Of a DNA stretch of 64,000 bases, positions 24,621 through 34,345 are shown in pieces. Below the pieces are notes generated by a model, which did not search any database, was not told the origin of the DNA, and saw only the letters and a list, made by a program, of their open reading frames with translations. Each line of letters opens with the position of its first letter. The first letter of the stretch is position 1. The stretch spans positions 8,164,270-8,228,269 of the forward strand of contig JAJEKV010000015.1 of the NCBI GenBank assembly GCA_021234155.1, in the 5' to 3' direction. The stretch is from Isoetes taiwanensis (lineage: Eukaryota; Streptophyta; Lycopodiopsida; Isoetales; Isoetaceae). A program made the position numbers and the translations under genes.

Positions 24621-25015
24621 GAAAATCGGCGGTGGGGCGGTAGTGGGGCGGATCGTCGCGGCCCGGTTTTGAACATGTCACCCCATGCGGACCAACCATT
24701 AAGATCCGGACACCTGGGATGTCCGGAAACCACCCTCGGGGATCACATTTGTCTTCAATTTCTGCGTCGCCGCTGCAAATGCACAGACGGATGTTCGAGC
24801 CCCCGCGCCTATGGACGATTGGGGGCGGAGGAGAAGATAGCACGTGTATCTATCCGCTTAAGATTATTTTAGGAGTTAAGAAACGTACACGAGCTCCCTT
24901 TCGCCATTCCCACCAAGGCGTAAATACATGTGGAGTCACCCCTAATGGCATTTTTCGACCCCTGACAACCTCCTTAACCGGGTTTTAAGAGCACCGTGTT
25001 CTTCATGCGAGGGAG

Positions 25016-27677
25016 GTGGAGAAATGCTTGTGTGGACTGCTACTTCCCAACAAACCCAGGGTTGAAGACTTCATTCTTGGAGAGCAAAGAAATTGTGTGG
25101 CACCGGTGCGGCTTCTACCTAAGGAGTTCCAATCGAAGAGGGTGCTAAAGAGGCCAACCAGGGATTCTTATTTAACTATGAAAAGGTATGTATTTCTAAC
25201 TCTAGTTTACTGTTGTTTTTGTTTCTGTAGTAGAAAACATTGTAGCAGAAGTATATTTATTTCTTAGATGTACATGCACTACTTTCATCCACTAATTTTG
25301 AACACTCAAACTAGGTATTGGTGCACATATGGTCCCCAGGACAAGACTTTGAACACTCACCTGGTTGCTAATGGACCACGCCAACCCCGCACACGCAGAA
25401 AAGAATTGAGAGGGGTGAGAGTGTGTGAGGGGCTGCCAATGCCATTTTACCATTAGGCAACTCTACCTTCTCCCAGAATGCTCGCAAGTTACTTATTATG
25501 GGTTTGAGCATAGAAATCTCCAAGGTGAGCCTTGCCATGGTAAATTTGCTGACGTAGAGAAAGGGATCAGATTCAAGCTAGCACCGTGGATCTCTCAGGA
25601 ATTGAGGGAATGGGTTAGAGAAAAGCTCGTGCATTGGCACACCCCACGAAGTGTTATGAACATGCACGAGGAGAGGTGGAGATTTAAACTAGATGTTCAT
25701 GGCAAGGATAGTATGTGTAGGGATGACATGCTGAAGATCCGGGATGTTTACAACATTGAGAAGAGTGTGGTTAGAAACACTTGGAAGCTACATGAAGACC
25801 TTCCCACTAGCATCAACATGTGGGTGCAACAACATCTAGAGTCCGTGTTCTTGTATGAACATGGTGACACGTTCCAATTGGGAGTGATGACTCCAATCCA
25901 AAGAGAGGCAATGCTGAAGTTTGGAAAGAATAGGGCCATTTGCATGGATGCAACCTTCAAAACTAATGACAAGAGGTACACTACTTTGTGTTCATTTCCA
26001 TTCTAGATCTTTTCCATAGTCCATTTAAAATGGAAATAGCATTTCAATTCTAGATCCAATGTGAGCTATTGGTTTCTATTATCCAGGTACTATCTTTTTA
26101 CACTCATTGCCTTCGATGACCATTGCAATGGCTTGCCATTGGCATATGTCATAACCAATTCTCAAAAAACTAGGGCTATAACTAAGTGGTTGAAAGCACT
26201 GAAGGATTCATTATGCCTGGATGATCCGGATTGGCACCCTTCTTGCATCATTACTGACGATGCTGATGCTGAGATCAAGGCGGTAAAAAATGTAAGTATA
26301 CTTTCTTGCCATACTTTCTTGCATACTTTCTAACACTTGTGCACTTGTAGGTCTTCCCAAACGTGCATGTGCAAATATGCATTTGGCATGTGAGGAGAGC
26401 CTGGATTAAGTGGCTAAGCAAAAATGTAAGGAGTAAGGTGCATAGAAATGAAATGTTCAAGGAGCTAGGGAATATAATGTACAAGCAGGAGGGTCTGTGA
26501 GGGGACAACGAGTATGGTCATGAGTACAGGGAAGCTGTTAGGAAAGAAGCTATCAAGAGATTGGAAGAGTTGGTGAGGAAGTATCCTCAATACCCAAAAT
26601 TGTCGGCCTACATGAGTAAGGAGTGGACTAAGAACATCCGGTGAATGGGTATTGGCTACAAGAATGTACATGCACTCAAATCAAGAGACCAATGCTGCCA
26701 TAGAGGCATGGCATGCTGCCCTTTAAGTTGCCTAGGCATATGTAAACGATGCACTGAGGGGGAGAATTGATTTGGTTGCTCTACATTCTCACTAAAAATG
26801 TGGAGACACACATGGCTTACATGAGGTAACATTTACATACCACTACCTAGTCTAATTTACTTACCCTTGCATATTTACCATATTTACCTTGCAAATGATT
26901 GATATATAGCTATGTTCTAGGTCTATGAAGGAACATGGATTTGTAGTAAACACCTCACGAGGGGAACAAATAGTAGAGGCGCAATTAGAGGTTTCGAATA
27001 TTGCGCATCGAACAAGTCACATTTACCAACCGAGGGAGGGTGAGGGTGAAGTGCAAACCGAAGCGCACTCTTGGGCCGGGGGCCGTATTTTGTTCTTTGG
27101 AGCACACAAGAATTGGGCATGTTGTGATTGCCCTTGGGGAGCCAAGGGTAATCTATGTAAGCATCAGTGAAAGTTATGCAAATGCTTGGCAATTACAGGG
27201 GATCAAGATCTCTTACAGGTCTTGGGTTCCCAATATGGGACAATAGGTGGGGCATGGACCACGAAGCCATCTGAAGCTGTGCAAGAGAGTTGTGGAGACC
27301 AGGGGATCCGAGAGGTGGTAATGCGCCCTAGGGGAAGAGTCTCCCTTGCAAACAAGCAAATCAAGTGGACTTCAAGAAGACTCGAGGCATCCTTGGAGGA
27401 GGTAATTGCTAGAGTGATGTCTAGGGCTCAAAAAGATCCTAACATTTTAGTTGCAACAGATTCACTAATGAGGCATTTCGACTTTAGACTTGAGAAGATG
27501 GATCACATAGCACCAAAGACTAATCTATCAAGTCTACCGAGCTTACCTTGGAGGTCAATTGTGGTACTAGCTTGTCACTTTGAAGGGTTTGATAGAACTT
27601 GGAAAACAAAGGGTGAAGAAAGCAAGGGAAGAGTTGGAAGGAAGTTGAGATGGAGGCTTCACCGCAAGGCACCATGA
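25016..27677 (+). pseudogene. MULE transposase (DDE plus SWIM zinc finger), element 2 copy
   Basis: Inferred exons, supported by GT-AG sites shared with element 1, are about 25016-25185, 25315-25975, 26087-26291, 26351-26825 and 26921-27677. The upstream exon encodes PRVEDFILGEQR. The second encodes RYWCTYGPQD and the N-terminal cysteine/histidine region RGCQCHFTIRQLYLLPE. Catalytic candidates are Asp in ICMDATFKTN (25947-25949), Asp in IITDDADAEIKA (26256-26261), the conserved IWHVRRAWIKWL (about 26372-26410) and Glu in TNAAIEAWH (26703-26705). The SWIM finger is CCDCPWGAKGNLCKH (about 27121-27166), followed at once by a TGA. Other lesions are a shift near 25420, TGA at about 26497 and TGA near 26642. 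A 160-aa C-terminal region remains open to 27675. It is the less decayed of the two copies in the DDE core. Confidence 0.87.
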
Positions 27678-27699
27678 TTCCCAAATTTTAGGACTTGAA

Positions 27700-27845
27700 A
27701 CATGGTATGTAATGGTAAAGTGTAATGGTAGTGTAATGTTATGGTAGAATGTAATGTAATGGAAAACTGTAATGGTAATGTAATGGTAAAGTGTAAAGTT
27801 ATGTAATGGTAAATGTAATGGTAAAGTTATGTAAATGGTACATGG
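27700..27845 (+). repeat. TGTAATGGTAA simple repeat
   Basis: About 145 bp made of variants of TGTAATGGTAAAG, directly between the transposase end and the GATC-palindrome array. A few more copies (GTAATGGTAAAGTGG) occur at 28915-28940, on the other side of the third gene. Confidence 0.75.
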
Positions 27846-27848
27846 GCT

Positions 27849-28080
27849 GGTGATCCCGGAGGACGGGATTTATTTTTAATTTTTTTTAAGCCCCCTAAGG
27901 TACCATGGTTCTAAGGTTATCGATTTAATCCCGTCCCTTCTTTGGTGATCGGGAGGATGGGATCACGTGTTGTGATCCCCACCTCCGGGATCACCAGCAG
28001 GCGGACGGGATTACTTTTTAATTCTTTTCCCCCCCAAGGTACAATGGTAATTTTAAATGGTCTATTTATTACCTTTGCCT
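27849..28080. repeat. Partial units of the 137-bp array, left of the third gene
   Basis: Two incomplete units carry CTGGTGATCCCGGAGGACGG GAT, CCAAGGTACCATGG and the mirror palindrome TGATCCCCACCTCCGGGATC ACCA. The third gene and its promoter separate them from the main array, so that gene sits inside the array. Confidence 0.7.
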
Positions 28081-28240
28081 CTCAATGGTTTAATTCAATT
28101 CATTTGCATGTTTCAAATGGATCATAAGTTACAATGGGGCCTTACAATGGCCTAAAACTGACATTCTAATTCCGAATCATTCTGAATCAACATCAAACCT
28201 TTGTTGCCATGCATGCCTTACGCGGGGCGTCCTCGGCGGA

Positions 28241-28781
28241 TTACATCGGCACACCACAGGGTAGTGTCCACATGATGTGATCGAAGATGTCGCATAGGGA
28301 TGGATCAGACCCCTCTAGGACTTGCCCAATTAGAACCTTCTTTCGCAGCCTCCGTGCAGCATACATTTCCTCGAAGCAGGATTTTAGGGTGTTGCCTTCC
28401 CAGACAATGTCCGTAGCTAGCAAATTCTTCAAAGCCTTGCCCTGGATAATGCACTTCTTCAATTCCCAAAGCAATGCTTTGTGGCTTGGCCGGCAAAGGG
28501 ATCATTGTCCGGAGGCCTAGGGGTCTCTCTGTATTCCCCATTCTCCACGGTCTGCATGGGGATCATGAAAAGATGGCTGAAAAGATTAGTATGAAAGTAG
28601 AACATAAATGTGAAGGAAGACAACAACATGCTTACTTTGGAGCGTTTTGATCTTTGTCGGGTTGGGCGAGATCTAGCCCCACTTCCTCTGAATTTCATTC
28701 AAAGTGGACGAGAATATCCTCAAAGGCTGTGGGCATTGATGGCCTTCGCCTCTTCAGTATTTGTTGTCGGGTCCTCACCAT
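28241..28781 (-). pseudogene. Unrecognised leftward gene inside the element 2 array
   Basis: On the minus strand the first ATG (28779-28781) opens MVRTRQQILKRRRPSMPTAF. A second frame from about 28698 reads MKFRGSGARSRPTRQRSKR, rich in Arg and Lys. A GT-AG intron of 84 nt fits at 28552-28635. After it comes TVENGEYRETPRPPDNDPFA. A one-base shift near 28465 is then needed to enter a clearly protein-like helical region containing ALKNLLATDIVWEGNTLKSC and LIGQVLEGSDPSLCDIFDHI, ending at 28241. I do not recognise the family. A basic N-terminus and helical C-terminus could suit a DNA-binding accessory protein, but that is a guess. The frame problems mark this copy as broken, or the exon model as wrong. 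No counterpart was found in element 1. Confidence 0.5.
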
Positions 28782-28845
28782 CGTCCCTTAGCTCTTGAAC
28801 TCAATTGAAACCAACTTACTTTCTAGCAAGAACCACTAAGGCAAG

Positions 28846-28857
28846 GATATATATAGA
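28846..28857 (-). promoter_or_regulatory. TATA box for the unrecognised gene
   Basis: On the minus strand GTCTATATATATCCTTG lies about 70 bp upstream of the first ATG of the leftward gene. Just upstream of it are two copies of CAACGGTT or its complement (CCGTTGTACAACGG), a palindrome that could bind a MYB-like factor; that is inference. Confidence 0.5.
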
Positions 28858-29021
28858 CTCAAGAATCAACCGTTGTACTATCCGTTGTACAACGGTTAAC
28901 CCTTGATTTCAATTTGTAATGGTAAAGTGGTAAAGTGGACTTTTTTTTTAATGGCTAGGTACCTCTATTATTCCAAGGTTCTAAGGTCCCATGGTTTTTA
29001 ATTTTTTCCCGTCCGCGAGCT

Positions 29022-30560
29022 GGTGATCCCGGAGGACGGGATCACGTGTTGGTGATCCCCACCTCGGGATCACCATTGGATGGGTTTTTTTTTTTAACTT
29101 TTTTTATTCCAAGGTTCAAAGGTCCCATGGTTTTAAATTTTTTCCGTCCATTAGATGGTGATCGGGAGGGCGGGATCACGTCGGTTGGTGATCCCCACCC
29201 GGGATCACCATCAGGCGCCAGAGGTTTTTTAACCTTTTTTTATTCCAAGGTTCTAAGGTCCAATGGTTTCTAATTTTTTCCCGTCCGCGAGATGGTGATC
29301 CCGGAGGACGGGATCACGTGTTGGTGATCCCCACCTCCGGGATCACCATGAAGGTTTTTTTTAACCTTTTTTTTTTATTCCAAGGTTCAAAGGTCCAATG
29401 GTTTCTAATTTTTTCCGTCCGAGATGATGGTGATCCGGGAGGGCCGGGATCGCGTGTTGGTGATCCCCACCTCGGGATCACCATCGGAGCGGAGTTTTTT
29501 TTTAACTTTTTTTTATTCCAAGGTTCAAAGGTCCTATGGTTTTAAGTTTTTTCCCGTCCGCGAGATGGTGATCCCGGAGGACGGGATCAATTGTTGGTGA
29601 TCCCCACCTCAGGGATCACCATCGGCGCCGAGGTTTTTAACTTTTTTTTTTTATTCCAAGGTTCTAAGGTCCCATGGTTTTAATTTTTTCCCGTCCATGG
29701 ATGGTGATCCGGGGAGGGGCGGGATCGCGATGTTGGTGATCCCCACCTCCGGGATCACCATCCGAGCAGGTTTTTTTTTTTTAACTTTTTTTTATTCCAA
29801 GGTTCAAAGGTCCCATGGTTTTAAATTTTTTCCGTCCAGCGAGATGGTGATCTGGAGGGCGGGATCGCGTGTTGGTGATCCCCACCTGGGATCACCATCA
29901 GCGCCAGAGGTTTTTAACCTTTTTTTTTATTCCAAGGTTCTAAGGTCCAATGGTTTAAATTTTTTCCGTCCGAGATGGTGATCGGGAGGAGCCGGGATCG
30001 CGTGTTGGTGATCCCCACCTCGGGATCACCATCGGCGCCGAGAAGATTTTTAACCTTTTTTATTCCAAAGGTTCTAAGGTCCAATGGTTTCTAATTTTTC
30101 CCGTCAGGAGGCTGGTGATCCCGGGAGGGCCGGGATCACGTGTTGGTGATCCCCACCTCCAGGGATCACCATCGGGCGGACACAGGTTTTTTTAACTTTT
30201 TTTATTCCAAGGTTCTAAGGTCCAATGGTTTCTAATTTTTTCCCGTTCGGCGAGATGGTGATCGGGAGGGGCCGGGATCACGTGTTGGTGATCCCCACCT
30301 CAGGGATCACCATCAGCAGAGATTTTTTTAACCTTTTTTTATTCCAAGGTTCTAAGGTCCAATGGTTTCTAATTTTTCCCCCCGGGAGCTGGTGATCCGG
30401 AGGGGCGGGATCCGCGTGGTGATCCCCACCTCCCGGGATCACCATCTCATGACGAGGTTTTTTAACTTTTTTATTCCAAGGTCCCATGGTGTTCTAAGGT
30501 CCCATGGTGTTTAATTTTCCCCGTCCCGAGATGGTGATCGGGAGGGCGGGATCACCATTA
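29022..30560. repeat. Tandem array of about 12 units of 133-145 bp with paired hairpins
   Basis: Unit starts (GGTGATC) are near 29022, 29157, 29294, 29429, 29567, 29703, 29846, 29977, 30113, 30257, 30391 and 30532. Each unit holds a GGTGATCCCGGAGG-CGGGAT C palindrome, then GGTGATCCCCACCTCCGGGA TCACC with 9-bp arms, a T-rich tract, TTATTCCAAGGTTC and GTCC-ATGGTTT-AATTTTTT. T-tract length and single bases vary between units, but the palindromes are well kept. It occupies the gap between the transposase and Ulp1-like genes. Confidence 0.9.
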
Positions 30561-30760
30561 TAATGGTTTGTCTTTTAATGGTCCCAAGGTCTTTTTAATG
30601 GTTGTTTTATTGTTTGGCTCCACAGGGATCCGGAGGTGTTCAAATTCCGGGGATCGAGCTATTCAAGTTCGGGATCGAGAGGTGTTCAAATTAGGATCGA
30701 GAGGTGTTCAAATTCCGGATCCGGATGTGTTCAAATTGATCAAGGTTGAACCCGGAATAG
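30561..30760. repeat. GGTGTTCAAATT short tandem repeat
   Basis: About five variants of GGATC-GAG-TGTTCAAATT follow the main array, at about 30630-30740. The periodicity is about 25-30 bp. No coding signal is seen. Confidence 0.6.
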
Positions 30761-30889
30761 AGAAAAGGAAAAGCAAGTTCCCAATTCAATTAACCATCAA
30801 AAAGCGCCATATTTAGAAACATAGCGGTGTATTTACATGTTTTACAAGGAACAACATTTTTTCTGTTTTGGGGAGACTTGGATCATGGA

Positions 30890-33199
30890 CCATTCAGCAT
30901 CATCAAGGTCCGCGGGCGTGCGAATTGGTTGCTACCCTCGGGCAAGTAGAAGGTTGATTTTTCTGCATTTACGAGTCCTTAACCGCGGCATCACCAAGAA
31001 GCACTGTTCTCAAATTGTCCATGTCTTCTTTGGCAAACCGGTCCGGTTGATCACCATCGAAGAAAGTAGATTATAAATGAACATTACATAAATTTGCTAA
31101 CCAAAAAGACATAAGATAAGACAATGATAACTCACATCGTCTCTCCTTGTTGTAGACTTCCACGATGAATTTACGCACACAACCAATGACATAGATGCCA
31201 CAATCACAGGTTGTTGTCTTTCTTTGTGGAGCTTCCATCAACATAAGCGGTGCATTATGCAATGTTGATGCCTCGTGCCTCCACCTCTTAAATACATCAC
31301 TTAAAACACGCAAGTCAAGGCATTAGAAGATAGGCATGAATGTATAGTTAGCAAATGTTACACTCACAAAGTGATAAACCCAGCGTATTGGAGCATGGAG
31401 GGGATCGAAGGAATCGAAATGCAATATGCATGGGCAAGGCTTATTGAGTTTACGGCATGCCAAAGGATCAGCCACCAAAATGAGCAGGGCTCAATGGCCC
31501 TTTGCAAAGGACAAAGCGCAATCAATTCAAACCCGAACTAGAAATGCAACAAAATTCCACTTTCCAAACCCAATTTACCTTGCATTAACCGGGTATGTAG
31601 TAGAAGCTGCGCATATTGGATTTTCCACGGCCTTACTAAAGGGGATCCGGAATTAGCTTGACAAAGCGCTTTCGTAGGCACCACATAGCCGGTTTTTGGT
31701 ACCATTTAAGAAACAGGCCAAAAGCGGCGAGGGTGGTGGAGGAGAACATGGTGACATCGTTTATGGGCGGAATTGAGTGTGCAAGCACCCTGAAACGCTA
31801 AACTTAGATTACGGTGAAAAAATAGATCCTATATGAGCTACACACTTACGATAAATCGCCCCTAAGCGGTCGGCATCGATCTCGGAATCCCACACCGAAC
31901 CCGGGGCACACCTTGATGGAGAATTTGGCGGCCCCGACTCGAGATATGGAATTCTCGTCGGTTGATTTGCTGCCCACCTTCAAGAGAGGACTCTCGACCA
32001 CAATTGGATAATTTAAAGACAAATTGAACGCCAAAGCTCCCTTCGATCCCTCTGTCATAGGATAATACATTCTCAAAGAATAAGGGTTGCGTATACAAAT
32101 AAAACAATTTGATCTTCTTTGGGGAGGGAGCCAATTCATCTTCGGATGCATGCTCTTCTTCGTTTTCTTGCTCCTTGTCCTCTTCTTACCCGTGAATAAT
32201 ATGGTTCGGGGCCATCGAGGCAAAATCCCTCTTACGCCCTGCTTTGCATCGGCTTCCTAGGGGGGCATTGCGGCCATTTGGGGTAATAGAACTTCGGGGT
32301 TTTGGGAGGAGGAAGTAAATCAAAGGGTCCTTGCAGCCTCTAATTCTTTGCTCACATCGTCATCATCAATTTGGCTGCTTTCGAGCTCAGTTCACCAAAC
32401 AATTCCTTATGCGGTAAATGCCCATACAGCCCGATCCTTTCTTTTATCTCCGGATCACGCTCTTCACGCATTTCAAGTTCTTGGGCCTCCGCGCTGCGCT
32501 GATTAATGAACTCTGTCGGGCGTTTCATCGAAGGCCGAGGCTTCGATTTGGTCATCGCCATGCGTTCAGTTCTTTGCCCTTGCCCTTTGGAGTTTCACGG
32601 TGAGATTGTGGCTGAATTTGAAATCTGGATCAAAGAGACCTCTGGCGTCACGATCTTCCCATAGTCTCTTACCCGACCTCGGCTTTATTTTTGGGAATTC
32701 GGCCCCTTGGTGCATCACGGAACCACTGAGAAATTTTCATATATTGCATGCACGGGAACTGTGATTCTCCAATTCAACCTTCTGCTAAATGTTTTGGGGA
32801 ATTCGCCCCTTGGCAAAACCATCTTCTGAATCGATCATACACGTAATCTTTCAATTCCTTTTGGATTTACATTGAAGCATTCTACATTATTTTGAAGGCC
32901 TCCCTCTGCATCCCAGCTGCCCTTTGTGGCACCAAGTTCTCCATTTTCTTGATCCCTGCCTCCTCCTCCCAGCGGCCAGTCCACCAAGAACCCTCACGGA
33001 AATGGGGAAACCTTCTTTGGCGAAACCCCTTTGGCTCGGCCTCGCCCTTAATTTCTTTTTGTTGGGGATTGAACCTCTTGGTGGGATCAACCTCTTTCAA
33101 GCAATCCGGCATCTTCGGGGCGAGTTTTTCTTCTAATGCACCATTCGGTTCGTTAATAGGCGTGTTTAAGCTGATTTCCGGGTTAATCGACTCCTCCAT
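30890..33199 (-). pseudogene. Ulp1-like cysteine protease (C48) gene carried by element 2
   Basis: Read leftward, an ATG at 33199 opens MEESINPEISLNTPINEPNG, a charged region to 32882. Internal blocks shared with element 1 are IYENFSVV (about 32735-32760) and LNYPIVVESPLLKVGSKS (about 31965-32020). The protease core follows: GH-stop-ALLILVADP (about 31470-31503, where a TGA replaces the Trp codon next to the catalytic His), CILHFDSFDPLHAP (about 31395-31432, catalytic Asp), an intron starting GTGAGT near 31366, then CDCGIYVIGCVRKF (about 31170-31210, catalytic Cys). The triad residues are all present, so the lesion at the Trp and further stops upstream disable it. The family cleaves SUMO-like modifiers; the true substrate is unknown. 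The gene is convergent with the transposase, across the array. Confidence 0.82.
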
Positions 33200-33579
33200 C
33201 GTAAAAAGCGTGAAGGCTTAAAATAAGCTTTGAATACAAAAAAAAGCGAGTTCACGATGGCGGCTACGTTTATTACCTTAAACTAATCGGTAGAGTCAAA
33301 GCGGCTGACGACGCCCTGCGAGTCGGCAACAAAATGGCCCTTTCGGTTGAGCGGTCGGAAGGGCAAAGGATCTTGGCGCACAAATGTCGGACTTAGCCAT
33401 CGCGAATGAATTCCCTTCCTCAGGAATCCCCCCGTCCGCGTGGCGTCTCCCTGATAAGTAGTCTTGTCACGGACCGTTCTACCCGATTTCCGCCCTCAGG
33501 AATCCACGTTCATTGCATAGCGTCGGTGTTTTGGTATTTAATGGCGTTCAGCGCGGGAGCCTTGATGTCTCCGCGTAAT

Positions 33580-34313
33580 CGGTCTCGCGTCGGTGTGGTA
33601 ATCGGAAGAGGAATCACACCGTCTCCAAGCGGCAGGCCCGCGGTGGTAATCGATGGGATCCGCGTGGGTCTCCGGCTGCCATTGCGATATAATCGGGGCC
33701 GGGGACCGCGGTGATGTCCGGTGGTGCTCATTGCGCGTCGCGTGTAGTGATCGGAGGAGGGAATCACACCGAACTCGAACGGCCCGGGCAGCATGGTCCC
33801 CGCGGCCCGCGGTGGCGATCAGGAGGCGGAGATACTTGGTAGATGTGGGCGCCGATACTCGGCCGGTGGTGATCGGGAGAAGCGGGGATACTTGTGGTGA
33901 TATCCGGATCGCCGATGCTCGGCCCGTCGCGTGTGGTGATCCGGGAAGGAATCCACGACCTCGTGTGATCGGGAGGAGGGATCTCCGGCGTTTCGGTACC
34001 GTTAATAAACCCGCTGCCCGGTTGATCGGGGCCGGGATCTCCATGGGGCCCCGATGCCGTTGTGATTTAGAACGGAATGGGCGGCCGGGATCCGGGGCGG
34101 CAAATCCGAAGATGTGATCGGGCCGGGGAACCACCCACGGAGTTTTGTTGAAGCACTGGGCGGGCGGCCTTTAATCAAAGCCATTTTGCGGTGCATTCCT
34201 TTATCTTTTAAAGCAGAAGGGAAAGCAGTTGGTATTTTGAATACAGTGGTGATACGGAGGCCCGGTATTTTTCCTCGGGATCCGAAACGGGGGTGCAAGA
34301 CTATCCACGAGCC
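33580..34313 (-). repeat. Right terminal inverted repeat of element 2
   Basis: The terminal 75 bp mirrors the left end. It is separated from the GC-rich palindrome field (about 33580-34120) by roughly 120 bp of AT-richer sequence with no counterpart at the left, probably an insertion. Modules GTGGTGATCCGGG-AGG and GCGATCCGGATATCACCAC recur. Confidence 0.75.
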
Positions 34314-34322
34314 CACGGACAC
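34314..34322. repeat. Right 9-bp target-site duplication of element 2
   Basis: CACGGACAC, identical to 23918-23926. Confidence 0.9.
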
Positions 34323-34345
34323 CAATTGACATCTGAGGGGCTTTG

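Larger units (their letters stand above)
23927..34313. mobile_element. Element 2: 10.4-kb Mutator-like element with transposase, Ulp1-like gene and a third gene
   Basis: The left end reads GGCTCAGGATAGTCTTACCC and the reverse complement of the right reads GGCTCGTGGATAGTCTTGCA. Both continue as GTTTCGG...GATCCCG-GGA--AAAATACCGG and TATCACCAC. Exact 9-bp direct repeats flank it. The contents parallel element 1: rightward DDE/SWIM transposase, GATC-palindrome array, leftward Ulp1-like gene. Element 2 adds a longer array and a separate leftward gene at 28241-28781. Terminal sequence GGCTCR-GATA is shared with element 1, so they belong to one family. Stops in both main genes mean this copy is not autonomous. 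Confidence 0.93.

Noticed and set aside
24095-24872. Several overlapping open frames on both strands near the left end of element 2
   Set aside because: They arise from the GC-rich palindrome field, which is open in many frames; peptides are repeats of RYR/GSP with no conservation.
29022-30560. Regularly spaced palindromic repeats, CRISPR-like at first sight
   Set aside because: Spacing is about 137 bp, the intervening sequence is itself repeated, no cas genes exist and the context is a eukaryotic transposon.
33653-34134. Paired 154- and 198-codon frames at the right end of element 2
   Set aside because: They lie in the terminal palindrome field; long open frames on both strands reflect its GC content.
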